The notes beneath the pieces are model-generated. The model saw only the letters and a program-made list of their open reading frames with translations, searched no databases and had not been told where the DNA came from. Of a stretch of 64,000 nt of DNA, positions 1 to 8,385 are shown one piece after another. Positions within the stretch are counted from its first letter, which is position 1. Each line of letters opens with the position of its first letter. This DNA is from Bowmanella dokdonensis (GTDB taxonomy: Bacteria > Pseudomonadota > Gammaproteobacteria > Enterobacterales > Alteromonadaceae). Made by a program: the position numbers and the translations under genes. The DNA is taken from contig NZ_JAFKCV010000015.1 in NCBI RefSeq assembly GCF_017254865.1, positions 344-64,343 of the forward strand, written 5' to 3'.

Positions 1-320
1 TTCAAAGCGCCACAGCCTTGAATCCAATGCCCCAGGCTGATCCACTTCACTCTCAGATACGTTTGTTAAAGTGTCACTGTACCCAGTTTTCTCTCACCCA
101 TACAACAACTTATCTTCAAATTCTCTTAAATAAATGGGGGCAGGTACACTTTAAATAAATGGGGTCAGGTACACTTTAAGCGGAAAGTTAGCTTCAAAGC
201 GCCACAGCCTTGAATCCAATGCCCCAGGCTGATCCACTTCACTCTCAGATACGTTTGTTAAAGTGTCACTGTACCCAGTTTTCTCTCACCCATACAACAA
301 CTTATCTTCAAATTCTCTTA
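1..320. repeat. tandem duplication of a 128-bp block with 64-bp linker
   Basis: Bases 1-128 and 193-320 are the same 128-bp sequence without visible differences, separated by a 64-bp linker (129-192). Each block holds AAAGTGTCACTGTACCCA, which resembles a degraded reverse copy of the linker motif. The first copy touches the window edge, so more units may lie to the left. No gene is seen here. It looks like a non-autonomous repeat family rather than coding DNA; function unknown. Confidence 0.85.
128..177. repeat. two tandem 25-bp GGGGTCAGGTACACTTT motifs
   Basis: Two 25-bp units, 128-152 and 153-177, differ by one base and contain TAAATGGGGTCAGGTACACT. From general knowledge, motifs of the type AAATGGGGTCAGGTACAC are abundant in marine gammaproteobacteria and are often found beside REP-associated Y1 transposase (IS200-like) genes. 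No transposase gene is present in the window, so this is either an end of a mobile unit or a solitary REP-like copy. Confidence 0.6.
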
Positions 321-550
321 GATCCCAGTTTCAGCAGCCGTCCGCGTTAGCTGGCGGTCTGTCTGCAAACCTTTTACCTACCAATAGAGAAATGGCGGGG
401 AGGCAGTGTCGAGTTGGCCTTTGCTGACCTTCCACAGCAGGGAGGCTGTGGAAGAGCTTATAGGGACATATTCACAGCGTGTCTGCGAAGGCCAATCCGG
501 CGCTGCCTTTCACTTCTTTATTGGGTAAAGCATTGATGACGCCTTCGAGA

Positions 551-586
551 GATCCTGAGACAAGCTCAGGATGACGGATAAACGAG
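551..586. repeat. dispersed hairpin repeat, copy 1
   Basis: TCCTGA (553-558) and TCAGGA (566-571) form a short hairpin, followed by ATGACGGATAAACGAG. A diverged copy lies at 626-660. Sequences of the type ATCCTGAGACAAGCTCAGGATGAC occur as dispersed repeats in many bacterial genomes; no function is inferred. Confidence 0.6.
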
Positions 587-625
587 ACGGCATTGGATCG
601 GCTCTGGATAAACCAGGCGAATGAA

Positions 626-660
626 ATCCTGAGACGCACTTAGGATGACCGATAGACGAG
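626..660. repeat. dispersed hairpin repeat, copy 2 (diverged)
   Basis: AATCCTGAG...TTAGGATGACCGATAGACGAG matches the repeat at 551-586 with several changes, including loss of perfect pairing in the stem. Confidence 0.5.
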
Positions 661-757
661 GCCACGCAGTGCCTATTCAGACTAACAAAAAACCTGACGT
701 TCCCCTTCCCTGCCCACTACACTAAAACTCCCAACCACCATACATTAAGGACGACTT

Positions 758-1129
758 ATGAACGCTAACCCCTTCGGCTGGGTGGAAATCCCGGCTATGG
801 ATTTAGCCCGCGCGCAAACCTTTTACCAGCAGGTCTTTGCCTACCAGTTCGACACCCTGGAAATGGGTGAGACGATGATGGCCATGTTCCCCTTCGATCA
901 CGAGAAGCCCAATGCCAGCGGCGCCCTGGTCAAAGGGGAAGGCTATGTACCGCAAAAGCAGGGCTTTTTGGTGTATTTCAGTGTCGAGGATGTGGCCCCT
1001 ACCCTCAAAAACATTACAAAGGCTGGCGGCAAGGTGCTGCAGGAGAAAATGAGCATCGGCGAACACGGCTTTATCGGCCTGTTTGAAGATTCTGAGGGCA
1101 ACCGCCTGGGCCTGCATTCCAGACAGTAA
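758..1129 (+). CDS. VOC family protein (glyoxalase/bleomycin-resistance fold)
   Basis: A 123-residue protein with a single vicinal-oxygen-chelate module. It opens with GWVEIPAMDLARAQTFYQQVF, the usual first beta-alpha unit with an acidic metal ligand candidate (Glu10), and ends with FEDSEGNRLGLHS, matching the terminal DPEGN turn of the family. The ATG has a good Shine-Dalgarno AAGGA seven bases upstream. Family members are small cytosolic dimers that bind a metal and act as lyases, dioxygenases or binding proteins; the substrate cannot be told from sequence. It is followed after 75 bases by a same-strand DUF4010 gene with no obvious functional link. Confidence 0.85.
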   Translation: MNANPFGWVEIPAMDLARAQTFYQQVFAYQFDTLEMGETMMAMFPFDHEKPNASGALVKGEGYVPQKQGFLVYFSVEDVAPTLKNITKAGGKVLQEKMSIGEHGFIGLFEDSEGNRLGLHSRQ

Positions 1130-1204
1130 TTTTTTAATCTGAATCAAACCGTTACGGCATAGCTTTGATATGCTGAATAGAAACGTCTAACAAACAGCGT
1201 TGCC

Positions 1205-2461
1205 GTGACGAACTCCATCGACACCCAAGCATTTATTCTGCTGGGCATTGCCCTGGCCATCGGCCTGCTGATTGGCGTTGAGCGGGGCTGGCGTTTTCGC
1301 CAGCAAGAGGAAGGCAAACGGGTTGCGGGCCTTCGTACCTTTGGCCTGACCGGCTTGTTAGGCGGCTGCAGCGGCATGCTACTGCAAAATCTGGGCGGAC
1401 TCGGCTTTGCCCTGATTTTTATCGGCTTTTGTTTAAGCGTGGCGGTGGCGTACTGGAGTCGCAGCGATCAGGGCGCCGATGCCAGTATTACCAGCCTGAT
1501 CAGCCTGTTGTTAACCTTTGTGCTGGGTGCCATGGCCGCCCTGAATCTGCCGGAAGTGGCGGTAGCCGCCGCCGTGGTGTCGGCTTTATTGCTGCGTTAC
1601 AAAGAGCTGTTACATGGCTGGCTGCAAAAGCTCGAAGAACGGGAACTGCAAGCCGCCCTCCAATTGCTGCTGATTTCCCTGGTGATGCTGCCAGTGCTGC
1701 CGGATGAGGGCTACGGCCCCTGGCAGGTGCTTAACCCTTATGAAATCTGGTTAATGGTGGTGCTGATCGCCGGTATTTCCTTTATCGGCTATGTGGCGAT
1801 GAAATGGGGCGGCGCCGACAAAGGCATTATCCTCACCGCACTCAGTGCCGGCATGGTCTCTTCCACCGCCCTCACCCTGCACTTTTCCCGGCTGTCGCGC
1901 CAGCAATCTGAGTTAAGCAGTCGCTTGTCGGTGGGGATTTTGCTGGCCTGCGGCACCATGTTCCCAAGAGTGCTGTTGGTGGCCAGCCTGATTAACCCGG
2001 CGATTTTTAATGAGCTGTGGCTGCCGGTTACTGTGATGGCGCTGATCCTGCTGCTGGCCTGTGCCCTGCTATGGAATCGTCGCGGTGCCACCAAGGCCAG
2101 TATCACTCATCTGGTCAATCCGCTGGAGTTGCGTTCGGCCATCCTGTTCGGCGGCCTGCTGACCCTGATCCTGCTGGCCGGTAAGGCTCTGACCGAGTTT
2201 TTCGGCGAGGCAGGGATCTATATTCTGGCGGTGGTGTCCGGCATTGCCGATGTGGATCCGGTTAACCTGACGTTGTCGCGCATGAGCCTTGCTGATATCA
2301 GCGTGGATAAGGCCGCACTGGGCATACTGCTGGCCTCCTCCACCAATACCCTGGTCAAGGCGCTGATTTCAGTGTCGGTGGCCGGTGCCGGTATGTTGTG
2401 GCGGGTGCTACTGCCGCTGCTGCTGGCAGCGGTAACGGGCCTGGCCATTGCCTGGATTTAA
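1205..2461 (+). CDS. MgtC/SapB-DUF4010 family membrane protein
   Basis: A 418-residue polytopic inner-membrane protein with about a dozen hydrophobic segments. The N-terminus carries the MgtC-type signature AIGLLIGVERGW (residues 18-29); the C-terminal half matches DUF4010 with GIADVDPVNLTLSRM near residue 345. The start is GTG and no clear Shine-Dalgarno is visible, so the exact N-terminus is uncertain, but the MgtC motif begins too close to it for a much later start. Length is normal for the fused MgtC-DUF4010 family. Function is unknown; MgtC relatives have been linked to magnesium limitation and ATP synthase control, which should not be transferred directly. A terminator-like hairpin follows. 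Confidence 0.85.
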   Translation: MTNSIDTQAFILLGIALAIGLLIGVERGWRFRQQEEGKRVAGLRTFGLTGLLGGCSGMLLQNLGGLGFALIFIGFCLSVAVAYWSRSDQGADASITSLISLLLTFVLGAMAALNLPEVAVAAAVVSALLLRYKELLHGWLQKLEERELQAALQLLLISLVMLPVLPDEGYGPWQVLNPYEIWLMVVLIAGISFIGYVAMKWGGADKGIILTALSAGMVSSTALTLHFSRLSRQQSELSSRLSVGILLACGTMFPRVLLVASLINPAIFNELWLPVTVMALILLLACALLWNRRGATKASITHLVNPLELRSAILFGGLLTLILLAGKALTEFFGEAGIYILAVVSGIADVDPVNLTLSRMSLADISVDKAALGILLASSTNTLVKALISVSVAGAGMLWRVLLPLLLAAVTGLAIAWI

Positions 2462-2490
2462 TTCGGGCTAAAAACCAAAGCCACAACTAA

Positions 2491-2532
2491 ACACAAAGGG
2501 GATCCAGTTTGACCAGATCCCCTTGGTGTTTT
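2491..2532. terminator. bidirectional terminator between DUF4010 gene and ygiQ
   Basis: AAGGGGATC (2496-2504) pairs with GATCCCCTT (2516-2524); flanking ACAC/GGTGT can extend the stem. A TTTT run follows on the plus strand. It lies between two convergent stop codons and can serve both genes. Confidence 0.7.
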
Positions 2533-2537
2533 AACCG

Positions 2538-4799
2538 TTATCGGCTGCGGCTGGCCTGAGGTTGGCCCTGACGGCTTCTCTGCCCTTTGGGCCCCTTGCC
2601 GGCATTGCCTTTTTGCTCCCCGGCTTTTTTCCATTTAGGCTGGGGCGGCAGACCGGTATGTTTGGTCAACGCTTTTTGCCCGCCTCTGGCCTTGGGTGCT
2701 TTCTGGCGTTTTTCATCGGCAGATTCCGGTGGCACCAGATGCTGCGGGCCACGGCCAATCAGATCCTCCCGGCCCATTTTCTTTAGGGCTTCGCGGATTT
2801 GGGCGAAATTTTTCGGGTCGTGGTAGCGCAACATGGCTTTATGCAGGCGACGGTGAATCTCGCCCTTGGCGGAAAACACTTCCTCGCTGTCTTTGCTGAC
2901 CTTTTTCAATGCATTGACGCCAGTGTGATACATGGTGGTGGCACTGGCCATGGGCGACGGATAAAAGTTTTGCACCTGATCCAGCTTAAAGCGGTTTTCC
3001 TTCAGCCAGATGGCCAGGGCCAGCATGTCTTCGTCGGTGGTACCGGGATGGGAGGCAATAAAATACGGGATCAGGTACTGCTTCTTACCGGCTTCTTCGG
3101 AGTATTTGTCGAACAGCTCCTTAAAGCGGTAATAGCTGCCCATGCCCGGCTTCATCATTTTTGACAGAGGACCGTCTTCGGTATGCTCCGGGGCAATTTT
3201 CAGATAGCCGCCCACATGGTGCAGGGCCAGTTCCTTCACGTACTCTGGATCTTCCACCGCCAAATCGTAACGTACCCCTGAGGCAATCAGGATTTTCTTG
3301 ATCCCCGGCAGTTCCCGCGCCCGGCGGTACAGGTTGATGGTGGGCGCATGGTTGGTGTCCATGTGCGCACAAATAGACGGGTATACGCAGGACGGACGGC
3401 GACAGGTAGCCTCAGCCTTGGGGCTTTTACAACGCAGCCGGTACATATTGGCCGTCGGCCCACCTAAGTCGGAGATGACGCCAGTGAACCCCGGGACTTT
3501 GTCGCGAATATCCTCGATTTCCCGGATAATGGAGTCTTCCGAACGGCTCTGGATAATGCGTCCTTCGTGTTCGGTAATGGAGCAGAACGAACAGCCGCCG
3601 TAGCAGCCGCGCATAATATTGACCGAGAAGCGGATCATCTCATAGGCGGGGATTTTCGCTTCCCCATAGGCGGGATGCGGCACCCGCTGATAGGGCAAAT
3701 CAAATACCGCATCCATCTCTTCGGTTTCCAGCGGCATGGCCGGTGGATTGATCCAGATATGCCGATCCCCATGGCGCTGCATCAACGCGCGGGCACAACC
3801 GGGGTTGGTTTCCTGGTGCAAAATCCGCGAAGTGTGGGCATAAAGGGTTTTGTTTTGCGTTACAGTTTCAAAGGCCGGCAGCTTCACGTACACCTGCTCC
3901 CAGGGCTTGCGGCGGTTATCCGGCTGGATGACTACGGCTTTGGCCTGCACCGGGGCGGCGATGTCTTCAGTTTTAGCCGAATCGCAATCCGGCACTTCCT
4001 GATAGGGACTGGGAATGGGGTCGATTTTTCCGGGCGTGTCCAGATGGGTGGAGTCCACCCCCTGCCACTGGGGTAGCGCCTGTTTCACGAGTATGGCGGT
4101 GCCGCGCACATCATGGATATCGGCAATGTTCTCGCCGGCAGCCAGGCGATGGGTCACTTCAATCAGCGGACGCTCGGCATTGCCGTACATCAGCATGTCG
4201 GCCTTGGCGTCAAACAGCACCGAGCGGCGCACCTTTTCTGACCAGTAATCATAATGGGCGATACGGCGCAAACTGGCCTCGATGCCGCCGATAATAATCG
4301 GCACCTCTTTGTAGGCTTCGCGGCAGCGCTGAGAATATACCGTCACCGCCCGATCCGGGCGTTTTCCGCCCACATTGCCGGGGGTATAGGCATCATCATG
4401 GCGCAGCTTTTTGTCCGCCGTATAGCGGTTGATCATGGAGTCCATATTGCCGGCGGTGACGCCGAAATACAGATTGGGCTTACCCAGGGCCATAAAGGCA
4501 TCTTTGCTGGTCCAGTCCGGCTGGGCAATGATACCCACCCGAAAGCCGTGGGCTTCCAGCACCCGGCCAATTACTGCCATACCGAAGCTGGGGTGATCCA
4601 CATAGGCATCACCGGTCACCAGGATAATGTCACAACTGTCCCAGCCAAGCTCGGTCATCTCCGCCCGGCTCATGGGCAGAAAGGGCGCCGCGCCAAAGCA
4701 ATGTGCCCAGTACTTGGGATAGGAAAACAGCGAACGTTCGGCTTTGATGGTGGCTTGAATGGACAAGAAGGCAGACCCGGTTAAAAAAATGCGCGGCAT
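2538..4799 (-). CDS. ygiQ: YgiQ family radical SAM protein
   Basis: A 753-residue protein closely resembling E. coli YgiQ (739 aa) along its whole length. It has the YgiQ N-terminal domain, then a radical SAM core with the CxxxCxxC cluster motif at Cys399, Cys403 and Cys406 inside [16 protein letters not shown], and a basic, low-complexity tail rich in Lys, Gly and Gln. The biochemical reaction of the family is not established. The annotated ATG is preceded by AGGG at short spacing; a TTG at 4766 would give [14 protein letters not shown], closer to the E. coli N-terminus, and is a possible alternative start. Convergent with the DUF4010 gene and upstream-adjacent to sulP on the same strand. 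Confidence 0.95.
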   Translation of the reverse strand: MPRIFLTGSAFLSIQATIKAERSLFSYPKYWAHCFGAAPFLPMSRAEMTELGWDSCDIILVTGDAYVDHPSFGMAVIGRVLEAHGFRVGIIAQPDWTSKDAFMALGKPNLYFGVTAGNMDSMINRYTADKKLRHDDAYTPGNVGGKRPDRAVTVYSQRCREAYKEVPIIIGGIEASLRRIAHYDYWSEKVRRSVLFDAKADMLMYGNAERPLIEVTHRLAAGENIADIHDVRGTAILVKQALPQWQGVDSTHLDTPGKIDPIPSPYQEVPDCDSAKTEDIAAPVQAKAVVIQPDNRRKPWEQVYVKLPAFETVTQNKTLYAHTSRILHQETNPGCARALMQRHGDRHIWINPPAMPLETEEMDAVFDLPYQRVPHPAYGEAKIPAYEMIRFSVNIMRGCYGGCSFCSITEHEGRIIQSRSEDSIIREIEDIRDKVPGFTGVISDLGGPTANMYRLRCKSPKAEATCRRPSCVYPSICAHMDTNHAPTINLYRRARELPGIKKILIASGVRYDLAVEDPEYVKELALHHVGGYLKIAPEHTEDGPLSKMMKPGMGSYYRFKELFDKYSEEAGKKQYLIPYFIASHPGTTDEDMLALAIWLKENRFKLDQVQNFYPSPMASATTMYHTGVNALKKVSKDSEEVFSAKGEIHRRLHKAMLRYHDPKNFAQIREALKKMGREDLIGRGPQHLVPPESADEKRQKAPKARGGQKALTKHTGLPPQPKWKKAGEQKGNAGKGPKGQRSRQGQPQASRSR

Positions 4800-4841
4800 T
4801 ATACCCTAAAGTGGGTAGGCCGTTGTGGATTTTTTCGCCAA

Positions 4842-6626
4842 TCAGCCGGCTTGCAAGGTAGCCTGCTCTGCCTGTGGCGCTGCATCCAGAGATTGCAGGG
4901 CGTGCGCCAGACTGGGGTGGAAACTCAGCACGCCGGGAATGGGCTGTATCCCGGCCCTGGCCAGGGTGCGCAAAGGCTGGAACTGCAAGTCGGCGATCAG
5001 TATCTGCGTCTGCTGCTTGGTGCACTGACTGATCAGCTTGTTCAGGGCTGACAGGCCCCCGGCATCGAGTATGGTTACCCCGTCCAGATAGAGAATAAAG
5101 CCCTTGTTCTTCTCACACAGCATCGACAGCTCGCCAAAAATGCGATCGGCCGCGGCAAAAAACAACGGCCCGTTTATCTTAAACACCGACCAAGCCAGGG
5201 GTAGCTGGCGGTCCACCAACTTTGGATGCTGGCTGATATCGCTAAGACGGGTCATCTCGGCCATCTGTTTGACAAACAATATGGCCGACAGCAGGATGCC
5301 GGCGGTAATGGCGATGACCATATCCAGGGCCACCGTCAGGCTGAAACAGGTCAGAAACACCAGGATATCGGCCCGGGGCGCGGTTTTCAGCAGATGCACG
5401 GCTTTGGGGGCTTCGCTCATATTCCACGCCACCATTAACAGCAGGGCCGCCATGGCCGACATGGGCAGATAGGCCAGAATATGGCTCAGCAGGATCAGCG
5501 CTGCCAGTACAACCAGGGCATGGATCATGGCCGCCACCGGCGAGACAGCTCCTGCGCGATAGTTAGCCGCAGAGCGTGCCAGGGCCGCCGTGGCCGTAAT
5601 GCCGCCGAAGAACGGCGTAATCACATTGCCTATGCCCTGCCCCAGCAACTCGCTGTTGGCGCTGTGGCGTTTGCCCGTCATGCCATCCAAGACCACAGCG
5701 CACAACAGGGACTCGATAGCGCCCAGCATGGCGATAGCAAAAGCCGCCGGCAGCAGATCCCGCAGCAGTTGCCAGTTGAACGACACCCCGGCAGCGCCAG
5801 CTTCACCGTTGAGCCAGGGCCACTCGAAGCGGGGTAACAATGGCGGAATGCCGAATCCAGCCGTACCATCAGGCAGCAGATAGCTGAAGCGACTGCCGAT
5901 AGTATCCAGTTGCATCCCGGCTTGGTTCATGACGAAGGCGGCCAGCGTGGCCAGCACCAGGGCCGGAAGATGACCCGGGACGGGCAGTTTCAGACGGGGC
6001 CATAACACCAGCACCGACAGGGTAAAGACTGCCAATAACAGACTGGGCCAGTGAAATCCGGCCAAGCCTCCGGCAAGCTGGGCCAGTTTTTCGAAGTAGT
6101 GCCCGGACAGGTTTTCAATTCCAAGCCCGAGCAGGTCATTGATCTGCAGGGTGGCAATAACCACGGCAATGCCCGCAGTAAAACCCAGGGTCACGGGCTC
6201 AGGAATATATTCGATAAAACGTCCCAGCCGCAGGCTGGCCATCAGGATCAGGATCAGCCCGGCGCCCAGGGTGGCCAGTAGCAGCCCCGACAACCCATAC
6301 TGGTTGGCCAGGGGATACAACAACACAACAAACGCCGCAGTCGGCCCTGAAATACTCAGACGGGAACCGCCGCACAGGGCAATGACAAAGCCGCCGATGA
6401 TGGCCGTATAAAGACCATGCTGTGGCGCGACGCCGCTGGCAATGGCCAGCGCCATGGCCAGCGGAATGGCGATAATGCCGACCGTCAGCCCTGCTATCAG
6501 ATCCCGGCGAAAAGACGCCAGTCCGTACCCGCCGGACAGGCAGGCCTCCCGAAACGCATGGCAGATACGCAGAGAAAACAAATGACTTCGGTGTGACACT
6601 GCAACTCCCCACAAAGGACCCGACAT
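4842..6626 (-). CDS. SulP family anion transporter with C-terminal STAS domain
   Basis: A 594-residue inner-membrane transporter. The SulP signature GIIAIPLAMALAIASGVAP lies at about residues 51-69, followed by 10 or more membrane helices to about residue 450, and a cytosolic STAS domain from about 475 to 580 (LDGVTILDAGGLSAL segment). SulP proteins carry sulfate, bicarbonate or dicarboxylates, mostly as H+ or Na+ symporters or exchangers; the anion here is not decidable. The ATG overlaps the stop codon of the upstream acetyltransferase by one base (TAATG), which implies translational coupling in one operon with the GNAT and MAPEG genes. Confidence 0.93.
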   Translation of the reverse strand: MSGPLWGVAVSHRSHLFSLRICHAFREACLSGGYGLASFRRDLIAGLTVGIIAIPLAMALAIASGVAPQHGLYTAIIGGFVIALCGGSRLSISGPTAAFVVLLYPLANQYGLSGLLLATLGAGLILILMASLRLGRFIEYIPEPVTLGFTAGIAVVIATLQINDLLGLGIENLSGHYFEKLAQLAGGLAGFHWPSLLLAVFTLSVLVLWPRLKLPVPGHLPALVLATLAAFVMNQAGMQLDTIGSRFSYLLPDGTAGFGIPPLLPRFEWPWLNGEAGAAGVSFNWQLLRDLLPAAFAIAMLGAIESLLCAVVLDGMTGKRHSANSELLGQGIGNVITPFFGGITATAALARSAANYRAGAVSPVAAMIHALVVLAALILLSHILAYLPMSAMAALLLMVAWNMSEAPKAVHLLKTAPRADILVFLTCFSLTVALDMVIAITAGILLSAILFVKQMAEMTRLSDISQHPKLVDRQLPLAWSVFKINGPLFFAAADRIFGELSMLCEKNKGFILYLDGVTILDAGGLSALNKLISQCTKQQTQILIADLQFQPLRTLARAGIQPIPGVLSFHPSLAHALQSLDAAPQAEQATLQAG

Positions 6627-7183
6627 TACCTGGGTTTGCTTATCAGATCCTTAATCACGCTCAAAGAGCCCCTGTCCGATGGATCGGGACAGATCCTGAA
6701 CCCCAGGTTCCGGCAAAACTGCAACATGCCGACATTATTGGCCAGTACCTGCCCTTCCATCCGGCTCAGACCCCTTTCCCTGGCGACGCGGATCAGCTCC
6801 GTCATGAGATGCCATCCGACGCCATGATGTTGCCAGGCATCGGCCACCACCACGGCGAATTCACAGGCATCGCCCTGGCGGTTGACGATATAGCGGCACA
6901 CCCCGACTTCCTGTTGTTCTGCCCCTTCCCCCACCATGGCAACCAAGGCCATCTCCTTTTCAGGATCCGGGTTGGTGAACCGTTTCAGCATCTGTGGGCT
7001 GAGTTCCCTGATATTGGCCATAAAACGGAAATGTTTGGACTGTGCAGACAGATGCCGCACAAAGTCTTGTTCCAATTCGGCGTCCTGCGGGCATATGGGA
7101 CGAATAATCAGTCGCTTACCATTGTCCAGGCTCACTTCAAGGGGATACTTAGCCAAGGCCGGGAACAGATTGCATAGCAGCAC
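6626..7183 (-). CDS. GNAT family N-acetyltransferase (Pat-like domain)
   Basis: A 185-residue GNAT protein. Strand-helix order is normal, with the acetyl-CoA-binding segment around HHGVGWHLMTELIRVARERGL (residues 119-139) and the C-terminal NNVGMLQFCRNLGFRI block. The sequence resembles the GNAT domain found at the C-terminus of protein acetyltransferases of the Pat/PatZ group, but here it stands alone without the acyl-CoA synthetase-like part. Its 5-prime end overlaps the MAPEG gene by about 35 bases and its stop overlaps sulP (TAATG), so the three genes look co-transcribed. A role in acetylating a partner protein or a metabolite cannot be settled from sequence. Confidence 0.85.
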   Translation of the reverse strand: MLLCNLFPALAKYPLEVSLDNGKRLIIRPICPQDAELEQDFVRHLSAQSKHFRFMANIRELSPQMLKRFTNPDPEKEMALVAMVGEGAEQQEVGVCRYIVNRQGDACEFAVVVADAWQHHGVGWHLMTELIRVARERGLSRMEGQVLANNVGMLQFCRNLGFRICPDPSDRGSLSVIKDLISKPR

Positions 7184-7580
7184 CGTATTGCCAGATCAAC
7201 ATGCCCCACAGCACGGTCAGCACTATGACGCTGGCTAAAAAGGCCAGCAACCGGTGCATCACATGGTTATAGCTAAGGTGGATAAGGGTATGCACAACCC
7301 GAAAACCCACAAACCCCCAGGCCAGAGCAACGGCCAGCAGGGATTCCATATTGAGCAGCATATACAGCACCCCTACCAGATAAAACAGCACCGGCATCTC
7401 GAACAGGTTCTGGTACTGACGGCCGGCTTGTAAGACTTTTTCAGGGATCTCCTGACCCTGCATCACTTTGAAATAAGAAAACCGAATGGTGCCGGCTTTG
7501 GCAGCGCCAATACGGCGTTTCAGCATGACCATGGCGACAACCAGGGTCAGCAGAAACATAGCAAATAAGGGATAGAGCAT
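7149..7580 (-). CDS. MAPEG family membrane protein
   Basis: A 143-residue protein with four predicted membrane helices, matching the MAPEG family (membrane-associated proteins in eicosanoid and glutathione metabolism). The motif RQYQNLFEMPVLFYLVGVLY near residues 54-73 is the typical second-helix region. Bacterial members are poorly characterised and may act as glutathione transferases or peroxidases. First gene of a likely MAPEG-GNAT-SulP operon, divergent from the phosphoribosyltransferase gene at 7657. Confidence 0.85.
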   Translation of the reverse strand: MLYPLFAMFLLTLVVAMVMLKRRIGAAKAGTIRFSYFKVMQGQEIPEKVLQAGRQYQNLFEMPVLFYLVGVLYMLLNMESLLAVALAWGFVGFRVVHTLIHLSYNHVMHRLLAFLASVIVLTVLWGMLIWQYGAAMQSVPGLG

Positions 7581-7656
7581 AATGATTTACCTGTTATTGT
7601 TTTTTCGTATTAACTAGTCTGTATCAAAAACCCCCAACCAGTACAGGGACATTTTC

Positions 7657-8214
7657 ATGAGTAAACGTTTTATCACCGCCCGGGAGTTGCTGCAGGACTC
7701 TTTCCGCCTGGCCGCCAAAGTCTATGAGGACGGCTTGAGACCCCACTTTATTGTTGGCATCTGGCGCGGCGGGGCGCCAATTGGCATTGCGGTGCAGGAA
7801 TATTTTGATTTCAAAGGGGTGGAAACGGATCATATCGCCGTGCGTACCTCCTCCTACCACGGTATCGGCCAGCAGAGCAAGGAGATCCGGGTGCATGGGC
7901 TGCATTACCTGATTGAGAATGCCAATGCCCAGGACAGTCTGCTGATTGTGGATGATGTGTTTGATTCAGGACGCAGCGTCGAGGCGCTCATCGAGCAGAT
8001 CACCAAGCTCGCGCGAAACAATACCCCGGCGGATATCCGCATTGCCTGCCCCTGGTACAAGCCGGCCAACAATAAGACCAGCCTGGTGCCCCACTACCAT
8101 ATCCATGAAAGTGACGAGTGGTTGGTGTTCCCCCATGAAATCAGCGGCCTGACCCCTCAGGAACTGGCCGAGGGCAAATCGGATCTGGCCGATATCCAGC
8201 ATCTTTTAAAGTGA
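7657..8214 (+). CDS. phosphoribosyltransferase (type I, purine-base class)
   Basis: A 185-residue cytosolic enzyme with the PRPP-binding motif LLIVDDVFDSGRS at residues 95-107 and the hood/N-terminal GIWRGGAPIG element (residues 34-43) typical of hypoxanthine/xanthine-guanine phosphoribosyltransferases. Family members join PRPP to a purine base in salvage. The base specificity is not evident: the sequence differs from classical Hpt and Gpt and belongs to the group often annotated only as phosphoribosyltransferase or hypoxanthine phosphoribosyltransferase. Single gene; heptamer repeats start a few bases after its stop. Confidence 0.88.
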   Translation: MSKRFITARELLQDSFRLAAKVYEDGLRPHFIVGIWRGGAPIGIAVQEYFDFKGVETDHIAVRTSSYHGIGQQSKEIRVHGLHYLIENANAQDSLLIVDDVFDSGRSVEALIEQITKLARNNTPADIRIACPWYKPANNKTSLVPHYHIHESDEWLVFPHEISGLTPQELAEGKSDLADIQHLLK

Positions 8215-8220
8215 CTGCAA

Positions 8221-8256
8221 GTTGGCAGTTGGCAGTTGGCAGTTGGCAGTTGGCAG
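8221..8256. repeat. heptamer tandem repeat (GTTGGCA)x5
   Basis: Five perfect head-to-tail copies of GTTGGCA plus one base (equivalently CAGTTGG), beginning seven bases after the phosphoribosyltransferase stop codon. A degenerate heptamer array of the same family on the opposite strand abuts the ppsA stop at 8351-8385. Confidence 0.9.
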
Positions 8257-8303
8257 GAGTGACAATAAGCCGCCATCCTTGTTAATTCAAACAGCGTCTC
8301 AAT

Positions 8304-8329
8304 AAAAAGGCCGGAATATAATCCGGCCT
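8304..8329 (-). terminator. rho-independent terminator of ppsA
   Basis: Read on the minus strand, AGGCCGGA (complement of 8322-8329) pairs with TCCGGCCT (8308-8315) across a six-base loop and is followed by a run of five T, 55 bases after the ppsA stop. It may also act on the opposite strand for the convergent gene. Confidence 0.8.
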
Positions 8330-8350
8330 GATGTCAATTCAGTGCTCAAT

Positions 8351-8385
8351 CAAACTGACCACTGATAACTGCACACTGCAAACTT
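8351..8385. repeat. degenerate heptamer repeat (NNNACTG)x5
   Basis: Plus strand reads CAAACTG ACCACTG ATAACTG CACACTG CAAACTT in perfect seven-base register. On the minus strand this is a CAGTNNN series starting directly at the ppsA stop codon, related to the CAGTTGG array at 8221-8256. Confidence 0.75.

Larger units (their letters stand above)
321..757. other. intergenic region, no gene seen
   Basis: No open frame with plausible coding features is found. It holds two copies of a dispersed hairpin repeat (551-586 and 626-660) and, near its right end, the upstream region of the VOC gene. Confidence 0.6.

Noticed and set aside
8221-8385. CRISPR-like array
   Set aside because: Repeats are seven bases with no spacers and no cas genes nearby.
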